Shown here one piece after another: positions 36,309-45,472 of a stretch of 64,000 bases of DNA (its first letter is position 1; each line of letters opens with the position of its first letter). A program made the position numbers and the translations under genes. Origin of the DNA: an uncultured Clostridia bacterium (GTDB lineage: Bacteria; Bacillota; Clostridia; Saccharofermentanales; Saccharofermentanaceae); NCBI GenBank assembly GCA_947303185.1, contig CAMYXF010000007.1, forward strand, positions 1 to 64,000. The letters run 5' to 3'. The notes below the pieces were generated by a model. That model did not search any database. It was not told the DNA's origin and saw only the letters and a list, made by a program, of their open reading frames with translations.

Positions 36309-38144
36309 ATGGCAAAGCGCGTATTTCTCATAGTTGCAGACAGTTTCGGTATCGGCGGCGCACCTGACGCAGCGGCTTTTGGCGATGAAGGCAGCAACAC
36401 TTTGGCAGCCGTTCTTTCATACTCCAAAGAGCCCTTCCCGAACCTCGCGAAAATGGGACTTCTTGCAATAGACGGTGAAGATGACCCGAGGATCACTGAC
36501 TACAAAAATGCCCAGGAATCCATCCCCTCACCCATCGGATCTTACGCAAGGGTAAGAGAGATTTCAGCAGGAAAAGACTCAACGATCGGCCATTGGGAAA
36601 TCGCGGGAATCATTTCCGACAAGGCTCAACCGACTTATCCGGACGGCTTCCCTGATGAGATCATTACCAAACTTGAGAAGGCTACGGGCAGAGGATTCCT
36701 TTGCAACAAGCCTTACAGCGGAACCGACGTCATCAGAGATTACGGCGAAGAGCACATGAAGACCGGTAATCTCATCATCTATACATCAGCAGACAGCGTT
36801 CTCCAGATAGCTGCTCACGAGGAAGTCGTACCGCTTGAAGAACTCTACGGTATCTGCCAGAAAGCCAGAGACATCATGACAGGTGAACATGCCGTCGGAA
36901 GAGTCATCGCAAGGCCTTTCGTAGGTGAACCGGGCAACTTCACAAGAACAGCAAACCGTCACGATTTCTCACTTGCCGCACCGTCTTCGACAATGCTCGA
37001 TCTGCTTAAATCTGAAGGCTTTGATGTCATTTCCGTCGGCAAGATTTTCGACCTCTTTGCAGGAAGAGGACTTACCGAATCCAATCCCACCAAGGGCAAC
37101 ACTGACGGCATCAACAAGACGATCGAATTCATGGATCGTGACTTCAATGGTCTGTGTTTTGTTAACCTGGTCGACTTCGATATGAAGTACGGTCACAGGA
37201 ACGATATTGAAGGCTACGCTACCGCCATGCATGAGCTGGACGATGCATTGGGTGTGATTTTAAGCAAACTCAGAGAAGATGATCTGCTCATGATTACGGC
37301 TGATCACGGATGCGATCCTTCGACAGCTTCGACTGACCACTCAAGAGAGTGCATCCCTCTCCTGATCTACGGTGACGGATACAGAACTCCTTGCAACATG
37401 GGCGAGCTTACCGGCTTCAATAACATCGCGGGAATAGTTCTTACGGCAATTATGGGAAGAACATATAAAAAGGACTTCTGCCCTGCCACGGACGCAAACA
37501 AGCCTGATCCTGAGAACATCATGAGCTATGTTGATCTGACAAACCTCAAGACTGTTGCTACCGATTCAGATATCAAAGAATTGATAGAACGCGCTGCTTC
37601 TTTAGGCACTGCATCTGTTTGTGTACAGCCCTGCTTTGTTAAGGATGCGGTCAGATTCTCCAAAGGCAGAGTCGCTGTCTGCACAGTCATCGGATTCCCT
37701 AACGGTTATTCAACTACGGCGACCAAGGTATTTGAGGCAAAAGATGCCTGTGACAACGGCGCTTCAGAGATCGATATGGTAATCAATATCAACTTCGTTA
37801 AGTCAGGAAGATACGATGAAGTATATGAGGAGATCAAACTCATCGCAGAAGCAGTTCACGCCAAGGGCGCGCTTCTCAAAGTAATCATTGAGACATGCGA
37901 TCTTACCGAAGACGAGAAGGTACGCCTCTGCAAGATCGTAAGCGAGGCAAAGGCCGATTTCATAAAGACATCAACAGGCTTTGGCAGCGCGGGCGCCAAG
38001 GTTGAAGATATCGTTCTCATGAAAAAGAACATAAGTCCTGATGTAAGGATAAAAGCTGCCGGCGGCATAAGAACAGTCGAAGCCGCAAAAGAGATGCTGG
38101 ATAACGGCGCCATAAGGATCGGAGCATCCAAACTCGGCAATTGA
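36309..38144 (+). CDS. Fused phosphopentomutase-deoxyribose-phosphate aldolase
   Basis: 611 residues encode two enzymes of (deoxy)nucleoside catabolism in one chain. Residues 1 to about 395 are phosphopentomutase (DeoB): metal site DSFGIGGAPDA at 11-21, phosphorylated Thr92 in STIGHWE, LVDFDMKYGHRND and TADHGCDPSTASTDHSRE. Residues about 400-611 are deoxyribose-phosphate aldolase (DeoC): YVDLTNLKTVAT, CTVIGFPNG, EIDMVINI, the Schiff-base lysine Lys553 in DFIKTSTGF, and Lys582 in IKAAGGIRT. The two steps are consecutive: deoxyribose-1-P to deoxyribose-5-P, then to glyceraldehyde-3-P and acetaldehyde. AAGGAG precedes the ATG. No stop or frameshift lies at the junction. Confidence 0.9.
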   Translation: MAKRVFLIVADSFGIGGAPDAAAFGDEGSNTLAAVLSYSKEPFPNLAKMGLLAIDGEDDPRITDYKNAQESIPSPIGSYARVREISAGKDSTIGHWEIAGIISDKAQPTYPDGFPDEIITKLEKATGRGFLCNKPYSGTDVIRDYGEEHMKTGNLIIYTSADSVLQIAAHEEVVPLEELYGICQKARDIMTGEHAVGRVIARPFVGEPGNFTRTANRHDFSLAAPSSTMLDLLKSEGFDVISVGKIFDLFAGRGLTESNPTKGNTDGINKTIEFMDRDFNGLCFVNLVDFDMKYGHRNDIEGYATAMHELDDALGVILSKLREDDLLMITADHGCDPSTASTDHSRECIPLLIYGDGYRTPCNMGELTGFNNIAGIVLTAIMGRTYKKDFCPATDANKPDPENIMSYVDLTNLKTVATDSDIKELIERAASLGTASVCVQPCFVKDAVRFSKGRVAVCTVIGFPNGYSTTATKVFEAKDACDNGASEIDMVININFVKSGRYDEVYEEIKLIAEAVHAKGALLKVIIETCDLTEDEKVRLCKIVSEAKADFIKTSTGFGSAGAKVEDIVLMKKNISPDVRIKAAGGIRTVEAAKEMLDNGAIRIGASKLGN

Positions 38145-38170
38145 CCAAGCACAAAATTTTGTTCGTTTTT

Positions 38171-38191
38171 GACTAAAACAGGCTTTTAGTC
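38171..38191 (+). other. Short perfect hairpin after the deoB-deoC fusion
   Basis: GACTAAAA and TTTTAGTC form an 8-bp stem around CAGGC, followed by CCCTTTAAT. It may be a weak terminator of the fused gene. Its arms share the GACTAAA / TTTAGTC core of the hairpin array at 23738-24184. Confidence 0.5.
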
Positions 38192-38212
38192 CCTTTAATA
38201 GCACTTTCGCTG

Positions 38213-38221
38213 TGATATATT
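38213..38221 (+). promoter_or_regulatory. Extended -10 promoter element before the small membrane protein gene
   Basis: TGATATATT has the TGn extension and a TATATT hexamer, 42 nt before the ATG at 38264. A matching -35 is weak (CTTTAA). Confidence 0.4.
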
Positions 38222-38263
38222 ACCTCCAACAAAGAACATACGATCTTTTTGGAGGTTTTATTT

Positions 38264-38554
38264 ATGTCACCACTCGATATGCTTATCTTCTTGTTTTTCA
38301 TATTGGTTACCATCAAGGCAGCAACATCCTGCTACGAACATTGGAGAGATATTGACGAAGCAGCAGAGCGTGCAGCGTCAAGAAGAGTAAGACCTTCACC
38401 TTCAGTTGTAAGAACTTCCAGGACTGTCAGAACAATCAGACCTTCTGCAGTCCGCGTTACTCCGATCAAGCGTGTACATGCTCCCGCAGCTGCCGCAGTA
38501 CGTAACACAACCATCGCAAGACAAACTCCATTGAAGGATAAGGGTGCAGCTTAA
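38264..38554 (+). CDS. Small single-pass membrane protein with Arg/Pro-rich tail
   Basis: 96 residues starting MSPLDMLIFLFFILV. One hydrophobic helix at about residues 5-21 is followed by an acidic patch (YEHWRDIDEAAER) and a basic tail with many Arg, Val and Thr residues, probably unstructured and cytoplasmic. GGAGG lies 8 nt before the ATG at 38264, clearly preferred over the upstream ATG at 38249. No family recognised. Confidence 0.65.
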   Translation: MSPLDMLIFLFFILVTIKAATSCYEHWRDIDEAAERAASRRVRPSPSVVRTSRTVRTIRPSAVRVTPIKRVHAPAAAAVRNTTIARQTPLKDKGAA

Positions 38555-38612
38555 GTCCCGACCAACGACCGCTCACTTTTTTCCATTTATTTTTTCTCCG
38601 TATTAGGGACTA

Positions 38613-38679
38613 CCCGGCCTTGCTTTCCCAACCGCATACCACACACCTCAAAATAGCAAGGCCGGGATATCTCCCGGCC
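38613..38679. other. Two overlapping, mutually exclusive hairpins
   Basis: CCCGGCCTTGCT (38613-38624) is complementary to AGCAAGGCCGGG (38655-38666). The latter also takes part in a second stem, GGCCGGGA (38660-38667) with TCCCGGCC (38672-38679). The two structures cannot form together. It lies between the convergent small membrane protein gene and the diguanylate cyclase gene. It may be a bidirectional terminator; T-runs are short on both strands. Confidence 0.55.
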
Positions 38680-38707
38680 CCGTTTAACTACTGAATTATC
38701 TGACAGA

Positions 38708-39646
38708 TCAGAAGGATACTTTGTTCTTTCCTTCTCTCTTCGATTTATTGAGCTTTCTTTCCGCTTTGGATAAGAGATCAGAAATATCCGGATCTTCAGG
38801 ATCGAACATTGCAAGTCCTGCTGAGATCGTTACTCTTTCTCTCTTGCCATCGATGATGATGGGCTCATTCGCGATTGCCTCAACGAGCTTCTTAGCCATA
38901 CCTACGGCAGATACCTTATCAGTATCAAGAAGTACGATAGCGAACTCATCGCCGCCTGTACGGAAGCATGTATCCTCAGTTCTTACATTAGCCATGCACT
39001 GCTCAGCGATACTTCTCAAAACGATGTCGCCGTTCTGCTGGCCGAACATATCGTTAACGGTTGTTATGTCATCAACGTCAGCGACGAGGAGAGCGAATGT
39101 ACTGCCGTCAGTTCTCTTCTGGTAGAGGCTCGCATATTTTTCGAGAGTCTCATAGAAATAACGTCTGTTATAAAGTCCGCTAAGGTCATCGACGCGCGCA
39201 AGAAGTTCCATCTTGTGATAGGAACGCTCAAGTTCAAGCTCAAGTTTTTTCTGCTCCGTGATGTCCCTGCTGATGCCCCAGGTTCCGACGATCTCGTTGT
39301 TTACGTCGTAAAGAGGATACTTGGATGCGAGATAGTATCTGGCATTTTCCTCATCATCAACGAGCTCTTCTTCGACATTAAGAACAGGCTTACCCGTTCT
39401 CATGACCTCAAGTTCGATTGCTCTTGCCTTATCGGCAAATTCCTTGGGGAAAAAGTCATAATCAGACTTGCCTACAAGCTCATCGGGCTTGATAACGCCA
39501 AGCTGATTTGCGTGCATATAGTTGTTCCAGATGAACTTGGAATCCTTATCCTTGAAATAAATAGTATCTCTGCCGTACTTACGGATCGTGTCGATAACCA
39601 GCATATCGTTGATCTGCATCTCTTCCCAAAAACTTCTCTCGGACAT
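38708..39646 (-). CDS. PAS-GGDEF diguanylate cyclase
   Basis: Cytosolic enzyme of 312 residues making cyclic di-GMP. Residues about 20-135 form a PAS domain (DTIYFKDKDSKFIWNN, GKSDYDFFP, GTWGISRDITEQKKLE at its end), followed by a short coiled linker and a GGDEF domain. The active site GGDEF is intact at 231-235. An RxxD product-inhibition site (R222-T-E-D225) lies five residues before it. No membrane segment is present. GAGG precedes the ATG. It shows that this organism uses c-di-GMP; its target is not identifiable here. Confidence 0.92.
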   Translation of the reverse strand: MSERSFWEEMQINDMLVIDTIRKYGRDTIYFKDKDSKFIWNNYMHANQLGVIKPDELVGKSDYDFFPKEFADKARAIELEVMRTGKPVLNVEEELVDDEENARYYLASKYPLYDVNNEIVGTWGISRDITEQKKLELELERSYHKMELLARVDDLSGLYNRRYFYETLEKYASLYQKRTDGSTFALLVADVDDITTVNDMFGQQNGDIVLRSIAEQCMANVRTEDTCFRTGGDEFAIVLLDTDKVSAVGMAKKLVEAIANEPIIIDGKRERVTISAGLAMFDPEDPDISDLLSKAERKLNKSKREGKNKVSF

Positions 39647-39690
39647 CTCTTTACCTCGTTAGCGTCAGCTGTCAATGTTTCCGATTACGA

Positions 39691-40965
39691 TTATTTGAAA
39701 GGCTTACCCTCGCCTTCTGTTAATTTGATACCTTCCATTGTAAACGCTTTGCAGTACTCTTCGCAATCAAAAGCTGCAGGAGTGAATACACCTGTCTTCT
39801 TCCACTTGTCTCTGCACATGAGTTTTACACCTGCGATGAGGGCTGCGCCCTTCATGTCATCGAAGGCACTTACGCCGTGCTTTTCATAGGAAGCTTCGTT
39901 GTCACCCGTAACGATATAAGACTTTGCAATATCAATATTGTCTCTCTTGCTCTTGCCGGTAATGTAGATCTCGTAGGAAGCCATGCCCTTTGCCTTGGAT
40001 TCGATGGGTGATGATTCACCGAGATCGGATCTCTTTGGAAGGATCGCTGCAAGAAGATCGATAGGAGCGACTTCAACGTTGCCTACCGTAACCGGCTTAT
40101 CGGACATAAGTCCGATTTCTTTTAAGAAGTCGATCTTATCCTGCGGCGGGATGTGCTCCAGATCAGGCTTTTTACCGAGTTTGAAATATCTGACGTTTGC
40201 CATGTCAGGAATCTCTTTGAGGAGGTCCGTTACCATCGGGCTTGAATCAAGATAGACCTTCGTGCCGGATGAAGACTTGGCCTCAATGGACATAGCTTCA
40301 GTCTCTACTACCTTGCCGTCAGAAATATAGAAAACGTTCTTGCTTGGACCGAACTTGTTAGCGACTACCGGAGTTTTTACGTCTTCGGAATAGAGAGTAT
40401 CGTCGATCTCCGTTCTGCCCTTCTTTGCGACCTTTCTCTCGCCTGATACGGCGATAAGGTCGATATAGTCGATCTTGCTGAAATCGTTTTTGGCAGCGCG
40501 CCTGATGATGGCATTGACCGCACCGGGAACAAATCCTGCTCCGCAGATGGCTGTCTTTCCGGTGCCGTGGAATTCACCGAACATTCTGAACTGCTTCGAA
40601 AGAAGTGATGTCGGTGAAGGAACATCAGGAACGTCGAAAAGTGTTGAATCGATATAGTCAGCCTTTGCTTTTACTGCAAGGCTCATGGCATCAAGTGAAA
40701 GTTCAGGGGGAAGAAGGTTTACGACTATGTCGGGAGCAAAGATCCTGACCATCATCATGGCGCCTTCGACATTGGTCATGTCGATTCCGGAAGTAGTGAC
40801 TCTGACACCCATGCTGGCTGCCAGATTTTTAAGTTCATCGCACTCCTGCTTCTGACGTGAAGCAAGGCAGATATCAGATGCATAAGATCTGTTTCTGCAA
40901 AGAGCAATCAGCAAACGCTTGGAAATTTCGTTACAACCGAGAATCAAGACCCTTTTCATGATCAT
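39691..40965 (-). CDS. Saccharopine dehydrogenase-family oxidoreductase
   Basis: 424 residues. The Rossmann motif VLILGCNEISKRLLIAL lies at the start, with IVVNLLPPEL and YIDSTLFD later. A substrate domain with ICGAGFVPGAVN and a C-terminal MKGAALIAGVKLMC follow. This is the layout of bacterial saccharopine dehydrogenase-like proteins, which include carboxynorspermidine synthase. The classic GxGxxG is altered to GCNEIS, so nucleotide preference is unclear. Starts at 40965 and 40959 are both possible. It lies 44 nt upstream of the diguanylate cyclase gene on the same strand. Confidence 0.72.
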   Translation of the reverse strand: MIMKRVLILGCNEISKRLLIALCRNRSYASDICLASRQKQECDELKNLAASMGVRVTTSGIDMTNVEGAMMMVRIFAPDIVVNLLPPELSLDAMSLAVKAKADYIDSTLFDVPDVPSPTSLLSKQFRMFGEFHGTGKTAICGAGFVPGAVNAIIRRAAKNDFSKIDYIDLIAVSGERKVAKKGRTEIDDTLYSEDVKTPVVANKFGPSKNVFYISDGKVVETEAMSIEAKSSSGTKVYLDSSPMVTDLLKEIPDMANVRYFKLGKKPDLEHIPPQDKIDFLKEIGLMSDKPVTVGNVEVAPIDLLAAILPKRSDLGESSPIESKAKGMASYEIYITGKSKRDNIDIAKSYIVTGDNEASYEKHGVSAFDDMKGAALIAGVKLMCRDKWKKTGVFTPAAFDCEEYCKAFTMEGIKLTEGEGKPFK

Positions 40966-41120
40966 CCGCGACCTTTCAGCTTTATATTAGAAAACCCTTG
41001 TAGATATTTTACTTAAAAGTATAACGTTGGGCAAACATTTTTCGGGCCTTTTGTTCATTTACCTTGTAGGAATTTTTAGCGTAAGATACCGATATCCTAA
41101 TTAACAAAAGGAGAACGGTT

Positions 41121-41930
41121 ATGAAGACACTTAAGAGAATTGCAGCAGGCATTCTTTCAACAGCACTTTTGCTCGGTATGACATCCTGCGCTGCAAAGGA
41201 AACAGAGACATCTGCAGACGCTAACGTTGATGCAGCTGCAGCATTCACAACTGTTGAGAGCGGCAAGCTCATCATGGCTACAAACGCATTCTTCCCGCCT
41301 TATGAGTACTATGAGGGCGACAAGATCGTTGGTATTGATGTTGAGATCGCTACAGCAGTAGCAGACAAGCTCGGTCTTGAGCTCGTTATCGAAGACGTTG
41401 AGTTCGACTCAATCATCGCAGGCGTTCAGAGCGGCAAGTACGATATCGGATGCGCAGGCATGACAGTTACAGAGGACAGACTTAAGTCAGTTAACTTCTC
41501 TACACCTTATGCTACAGGTATCCAGTCCATCATCGTTGCTGCTGATTCTGAGATCACAGACATCGACACACTTGTCAGCGGCGACTACAAGGTTGGCGTT
41601 CAGTCCGGTACAACAGGCGACATCTACATGACAGAAGAAGTTGGCGAAGAGAGAATCGAGCGTTTCGCTAAGGGTAACGACGCTATTATCGCCCTCACAT
41701 CCGGCAAGATCAGCGCAGTAGTTATCGACAACGAACCTGCTAAGGCATTCGTTGCAGCTAACGACGGCCTCAAGATCCTTGAGACACCTTACACAGTTGA
41801 GGACTACGCTATGGCTATCAACAAGGATAACGAAGCACTCAAGGATGCAATCAACCAGGCACTCAAGGAACTCACAGATGACGGCACTATCGCTGCTATC
41901 ATCAACAAGTACATTCCTGCTGAAGGCTGA
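41121..41930 (+). CDS. Polar amino-acid ABC transporter binding lipoprotein
   Basis: 269 residues. The lipobox LLGMTSC places the lipidated cysteine at about residue 22. The type II periplasmic-binding fold has FPPYEYYEGDKIVGIDVEIATAVADKLGL, GKYDIGCAGMTVTEDR, TPYATGIQ and GVQSGTTGDIY, typical of family 3 amino-acid receptors (cystine, glutamine, arginine type). Ligand not determinable. GGAG precedes the ATG. A terminator follows at 41968, so the binding protein would be made in excess over the permease and ATPase. Confidence 0.9.
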   Translation: MKTLKRIAAGILSTALLLGMTSCAAKETETSADANVDAAAAFTTVESGKLIMATNAFFPPYEYYEGDKIVGIDVEIATAVADKLGLELVIEDVEFDSIIAGVQSGKYDIGCAGMTVTEDRLKSVNFSTPYATGIQSIIVAADSEITDIDTLVSGDYKVGVQSGTTGDIYMTEEVGEERIERFAKGNDAIIALTSGKISAVVIDNEPAKAFVAANDGLKILETPYTVEDYAMAINKDNEALKDAINQALKELTDDGTIAAIINKYIPAEG

Positions 41931-41967
41931 TAACTTTTTGCAAAAATAAGCAAAAAACAAACAAATA

Positions 41968-42004
41968 GAGCGGAAATATGGTCTGTATTTCCGCTCTTTT
42001 ATTA
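41968..42004 (+). terminator. Intrinsic terminator between binding protein and permease genes
   Basis: An 11-bp perfect stem, GAGCGGAAATA (41968-41978) with TATTTCCGCTC (41986-41996), and a 7-nt loop are followed by TTTTATTATTTA. Because the downstream permease gene is on the same strand, partial read-through probably sets the subunit ratio. Confidence 0.9.
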
Positions 42005-42059
42005 TTTATAATTGGTGATGTTTTCGAGTATCGATACTTTGAAGTTTGAGGAACGTCCA

Positions 42060-43049
42060 ATGTACACCAAAAAAGCCAATCAGATTTTGATCATCGGCAT
42101 AATAGCTCTTCTTCTGTCGTGGATACCCGGTGCCGGCATTGCTTGTGCCGTTGTCGGACTCATTATGTATGCGACAAATAAGGGTGCCAGATCCCTAATC
42201 AGGACAGATGTCGGAAGAGGTCTTTCGATCATCGCTCTTTTAATCAGCTCAGTTATAGCTTTCTGTTTATTGTTTTTCTACCCGCTTCTCACTATGCCTG
42301 CATGGCTGGCATCTCTGCGCGAGGCATTCTATCAGACAAAATTCTACGCTGATTTCGAAAACAACTTCCTCATCGACAAACGTTACACATACATCTTCAA
42401 AGGTCTGGGCGTAACATTTGAGGTTACTTTCTTTGCCGTTCTCCTGGGCATTGTTCTTGGTGTCATCGTCGCACTCGTAAGATCTTCTTATGACACATTG
42501 AAGGAAGAACTCAAAGGCGGTATCGGCAAGGGCATCCTTTATGTCCTTTACAAGATCTGCGGTTTATATCTCACGGTCATCAGAGGAACCCCTGTAGTCG
42601 TTCAGCTCATGATCATCTACTTCGTTATTTTCGCATCTTCCAACAATAAGATCCTCGTAGCCGTACTCGCATTCGGTATCAACTCCGGCGCTTATGTTGC
42701 CGAGATCATCAGAGGCGGTATCGAGAGCGTCGACAAGGGACAGTTTGAAGCCGGCCGTTCATTGGGATTCGGATATGTAAGGACAATGGCTCTTATCATC
42801 ATCCCCCAGGCATTCAAGACTGTTCTCCCTGCTCTCGCAAACGAGTTCATCGTTCTCATCAAGGAAACTTCAGTATCAGGTTATGTCGGACTTCAGGAAC
42901 TTACCAAGGGAGGCGACATAATCAGATCAAGAACATACTCGGCATTTATGCCTCTTATTGCGGTAGCGATCATCTATCTCCTGATCGTTATCTTCTTTAG
43001 CTGGATAGTATCTTTGATCGAAAGGAGGCTTAAGAGCAGTGAGCGCTGA
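42060..43049 (+). CDS. Amino-acid ABC transporter permease with N-terminal membrane extension
   Basis: 329 residues. Residues 1 to about 85 form a small membrane module of two or three helices ([35 protein letters not shown], resembling the DUF4190-type module of the zinc-ribbon proteins downstream). The core permease begins at about 115 with [20 protein letters not shown]. The EAA loop is [28 protein letters not shown]. The ATG at 42060 with GAGG 8 nt upstream is preferred to that at 42012. It overlaps the ATPase gene by 11 nt. Confidence 0.88.
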   Translation: MYTKKANQILIIGIIALLLSWIPGAGIACAVVGLIMYATNKGARSLIRTDVGRGLSIIALLISSVIAFCLLFFYPLLTMPAWLASLREAFYQTKFYADFENNFLIDKRYTYIFKGLGVTFEVTFFAVLLGIVLGVIVALVRSSYDTLKEELKGGIGKGILYVLYKICGLYLTVIRGTPVVVQLMIIYFVIFASSNNKILVAVLAFGINSGAYVAEIIRGGIESVDKGQFEAGRSLGFGYVRTMALIIIPQAFKTVLPALANEFIVLIKETSVSGYVGLQELTKGGDIIRSRTYSAFMPLIAVAIIYLLIVIFFSWIVSLIERRLKSSER

Positions 43050-43788
43050 TAATGACGTAATCATCTCCGTAAAGGATCTTTGCAAACACTATAACGGCGG
43101 CGAGATCAAGGCTTTGGACGGTGTCACGACCGACATCAGAAAAGGTGAGGTAGTCGTTGTAATCGGACCTTCAGGTTCAGGTAAATCAACTTTCTTAAGA
43201 TCACTTAACCTGCTTGAGCGTCCTACTTCAGGCACGATTACTTTTGAAGGTCAGGACATCACTTCACCTTCAACAGACATCAATAAGTTGAGACAGAACA
43301 TGGGAATGGTGTTCCAGCACTTTAACCTCTTCCCTCACCTTACGATCATGAAAAACATGACCATCGCTCCCATGAAGCTCCGCGGCATGTCAAAGCAGGA
43401 TGCAGAGAAGAAAGCAATTGATCTTCTCTGGAAAGTCGGACTTCAGGACAGAGCCATGGCTTATCCTTCACAGCTCTCAGGCGGACAGAAGCAGCGTATC
43501 GCAATCGTAAGAGCGCTTGCGATGGATCCTGAAGTAATGCTTTTCGACGAGCCTACGAGCGCGTTGGATCCTGAGATGGTCGGAGAAGTTCTGGAAGTTA
43601 TGAAGCAGCTCGCAAAGGCCGGCATGACAATGGTCTGCGTTACCCACGAGATGGGATTCGCAAGAGAAGTCGGCACCAGAGTAATTTTCATGGACTGCGG
43701 TAAAATCATTGAGGAAAATACACCTGAGGAGATCTTCACAAATCCTCAGAACGAAAGACTTCAGACATTCCTGAAGAAAGTATTATAA
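43039..43788 (+). CDS. Amino-acid ABC transporter ATP-binding protein
   Basis: 249 residues. Walker [11 protein letters not shown]-loop [13 protein letters not shown], signature LSGGQKQR, Walker [16 protein letters not shown] and H-loop CVTHEMGFA are all intact. This is the GlnQ/ArtP type. The start is GTG at 43039 with AGGAGG 10 nt upstream, overlapping the end of the permease gene. The genes 41121-43788 make a complete polar amino-acid importer. Confidence 0.95.
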   Translation: MSADNDVIISVKDLCKHYNGGEIKALDGVTTDIRKGEVVVVIGPSGSGKSTFLRSLNLLERPTSGTITFEGQDITSPSTDINKLRQNMGMVFQHFNLFPHLTIMKNMTIAPMKLRGMSKQDAEKKAIDLLWKVGLQDRAMAYPSQLSGGQKQRIAIVRALAMDPEVMLFDEPTSALDPEMVGEVLEVMKQLAKAGMTMVCVTHEMGFAREVGTRVIFMDCGKIIEENTPEEIFTNPQNERLQTFLKKVL

Positions 43789-43803
43789 TTTAGGAGGTAA
43801 GTT

Positions 43804-44382
43804 ATGTTTTGTGAATCTTGTGGAGCATCTATTCCCGACGGCCAGGCTTTCTGCTCTAACTGCGGAGCGGCAGCTCCTGCTCAGGCTGCACCCGTTCAGG
43901 CTGCACCTGTTCAGCCCGCACCTGCACCCGCACCCCAGCCGATGGCACAGCCCGTACAACCCGTACAGCAGTATGCACAGCCTGCTCCCCAGCCTGTACA
44001 GCCCGTTCAGCAGTACGCTCAGCCGGTACAGCAGGCCCAGCCCGTATATGTCCAGCCTGTAGTAGCAGTTCCTGCACAGCCCAGAAAATCAAGCGGCATG
44101 GCGATCGCAGGACTTATCATGGGTATCTTCACACTCATTTTCTGCTGGGTTCCCGTTGTAAGCTGGATCCTGGGTCTTCTCGGCCTTATCTTCTCGATCA
44201 TCGGAATCGCAAAGAAGAACGGCGGTGCAAAGGGCGCTGCAATCGCTGGTCTCGTTCTTACGATCCTCGGCGCCATCATTGGCATCGCTTTGTATGGTCT
44301 GGTCTTGGGAACAAGCATGAACGAATACTTAGAGCAGGCAGAATATGCCGCTTCATCAGTAGCTGCAGAAACATCTTACTGA
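43804..44382 (+). CDS. Zinc-ribbon, Pro/Gln-rich, DUF4190 membrane protein (copy 1)
   Basis: 192 residues. The N-terminus MFCESCGASIPDGQAFCSNCG is a four-cysteine zinc ribbon. It is followed by about 70 residues rich in Pro, Ala and Gln (AQPVQ repeats), then two transmembrane helices with a glycine-rich turn (MAIAGLIMGIFTLIFCWVP, GLLGLIFSIIGIAKKNG, GAAIAGLVLTILG), the DUF4190 pattern, and a short tail. AGGAGG precedes the ATG, 15 nt after the ABC ATPase gene. First of three tandem paralogues. Function unknown. Confidence 0.82.
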   Translation: MFCESCGASIPDGQAFCSNCGAAAPAQAAPVQAAPVQPAPAPAPQPMAQPVQPVQQYAQPAPQPVQPVQQYAQPVQQAQPVYVQPVVAVPAQPRKSSGMAIAGLIMGIFTLIFCWVPVVSWILGLLGLIFSIIGIAKKNGGAKGAAIAGLVLTILGAIIGIALYGLVLGTSMNEYLEQAEYAASSVAAETSY

Positions 44383-44408
44383 TACAGATCAACAAGTTAA
44401 CTTTATGG

Positions 44409-44441
44409 ACGTCCCGTGGCTTAAGCGGGACGTTCTTTTTA
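44409..44441 (+). terminator. Intrinsic terminator between copies 1 and 2
   Basis: ACGTCCCG (44409-44416) pairs with CGGGACGT (44426-44433) and is followed by TCTTTTTA. It ends the ABC transporter/copy 1 transcript, so copy 2 needs its own promoter. Confidence 0.88.
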
Positions 44442-44528
44442 TAAGAAAATCTTTACAGTTTATGATAAAATCTCGGCAGGAACACATTGGGACATTTTTT
44501 GCTTCTTTTGTTCAGGAGGGAATAGATT

Positions 44529-45302
44529 ATGTATTGTGAATCATGCGGAAACTTTGTTCCGGACGGACAGTCTTTCTGCGCTAACTGCGGATCACCCGTT
44601 GCAAATGCAGCACCTGCCGCACAGCCGGCACCTGCTCCCGCACCCGCTCCCGTTGCAGCTGCACCTGTTGCAGCTCCTGCTCCGGCACCTGCACCCGCAC
44701 CGGCACCCCAGCCTATGGCTCAGCCCATGTATCAGCAGCCTGCTTACCAGCAGCCGCAGTATCAGCAACCCGCATACCAGACACCTCAATATCAGGCTCC
44801 GACTTATCAGCAGCCTGTAGCCGTAGCACAGCCCGTATATGCGCAGCCGGTTTACGCACAGCCTGTATTGGTACAGCAGGCAGCACCTGCAAAGCGCGGT
44901 AACGGTATGGCTACAGCAGGTCTTGTATTCGGTATACTTACACTGGTATTCTGCTGGATCCCCAGTCTGTATTACGGATTCGGTCTTCTCGGTCTGATTT
45001 TCTCGATCGTTGGTCTCGTCAAGAAAAACGTATCCGGCAAGGGCAAGGCAATCGCAGGTCTCATCCTCGCGGTAATCGGCGTTATCGCAGGCATCATCAT
45101 CCAGGAAACATTCTGGGCATATGTCGGACGTGAGCTCGACAACGGAATTAATGAACTCTATGAAGAGCTGGAGACATACGATACGGCTTACAAGCCTAAC
45201 CCGAATCCCAACGAATACTACATCGACGGTGACTTCGTAACAACAGACAAGGGTTATGTCAGCGGCGTTCTCCACATCGATAACTTCATCGTAGAATACT
45301 GA
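44529..45302 (+). CDS. Zinc-ribbon, Pro/Gln-rich, DUF4190 membrane protein (copy 2)
   Basis: 257 residues. The zinc ribbon MYCESCGNFVPDGQSFCANCG is followed by a longer low-complexity region with PAPAPA and QQPxYQ repeats (about 30-120). The same two-helix DUF4190 module follows (GLVFGILTLVFCWIPSLYYG, GLLGLIFSIVGLVKKN, AIAGLILAVIGVIAGI). It has an extra acidic C-terminal extension of about 60 residues ending in DNFIVEY, absent from copies 1 and 3. AGGAGG precedes the ATG. Confidence 0.82.
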   Translation: MYCESCGNFVPDGQSFCANCGSPVANAAPAAQPAPAPAPAPVAAAPVAAPAPAPAPAPAPQPMAQPMYQQPAYQQPQYQQPAYQTPQYQAPTYQQPVAVAQPVYAQPVYAQPVLVQQAAPAKRGNGMATAGLVFGILTLVFCWIPSLYYGFGLLGLIFSIVGLVKKNVSGKGKAIAGLILAVIGVIAGIIIQETFWAYVGRELDNGINELYEELETYDTAYKPNPNPNEYYIDGDFVTTDKGYVSGVLHIDNFIVEY

Positions 45303-45326
45303 TCTTAAGTACAAAACAAATCTCAG

Positions 45327-45356
45327 GAAGGTGTCTTAGCGGCACCTTCTTTTTTG
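45327..45356 (+). terminator. Intrinsic terminator between copies 2 and 3
   Basis: GAAGGTG (45327-45333) pairs with CACCTTC (45343-45349) around a 9-nt loop, followed by TTTTTTGTC. It isolates copy 2 as a single transcription unit. Confidence 0.88.
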
Positions 45357-45472
45357 TCATTTATCAATCAGTTATTAATAACAGAAGACATAATACCAAC
45401 AAGACAACCATGTTTTCTCTATGATAGAATGAGCACGGTAAAAATATATTTAGACTTTTGGGGAGGTCTGTT

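Noticed and set aside
44592..45314. Cys/Arg-rich minus-strand ORF of 240 residues
   Set aside because: It is a shadow of the Pro/Gln-rich repeats of the DUF4190 copy 2 gene, without a ribosome binding site or recognisable fold.
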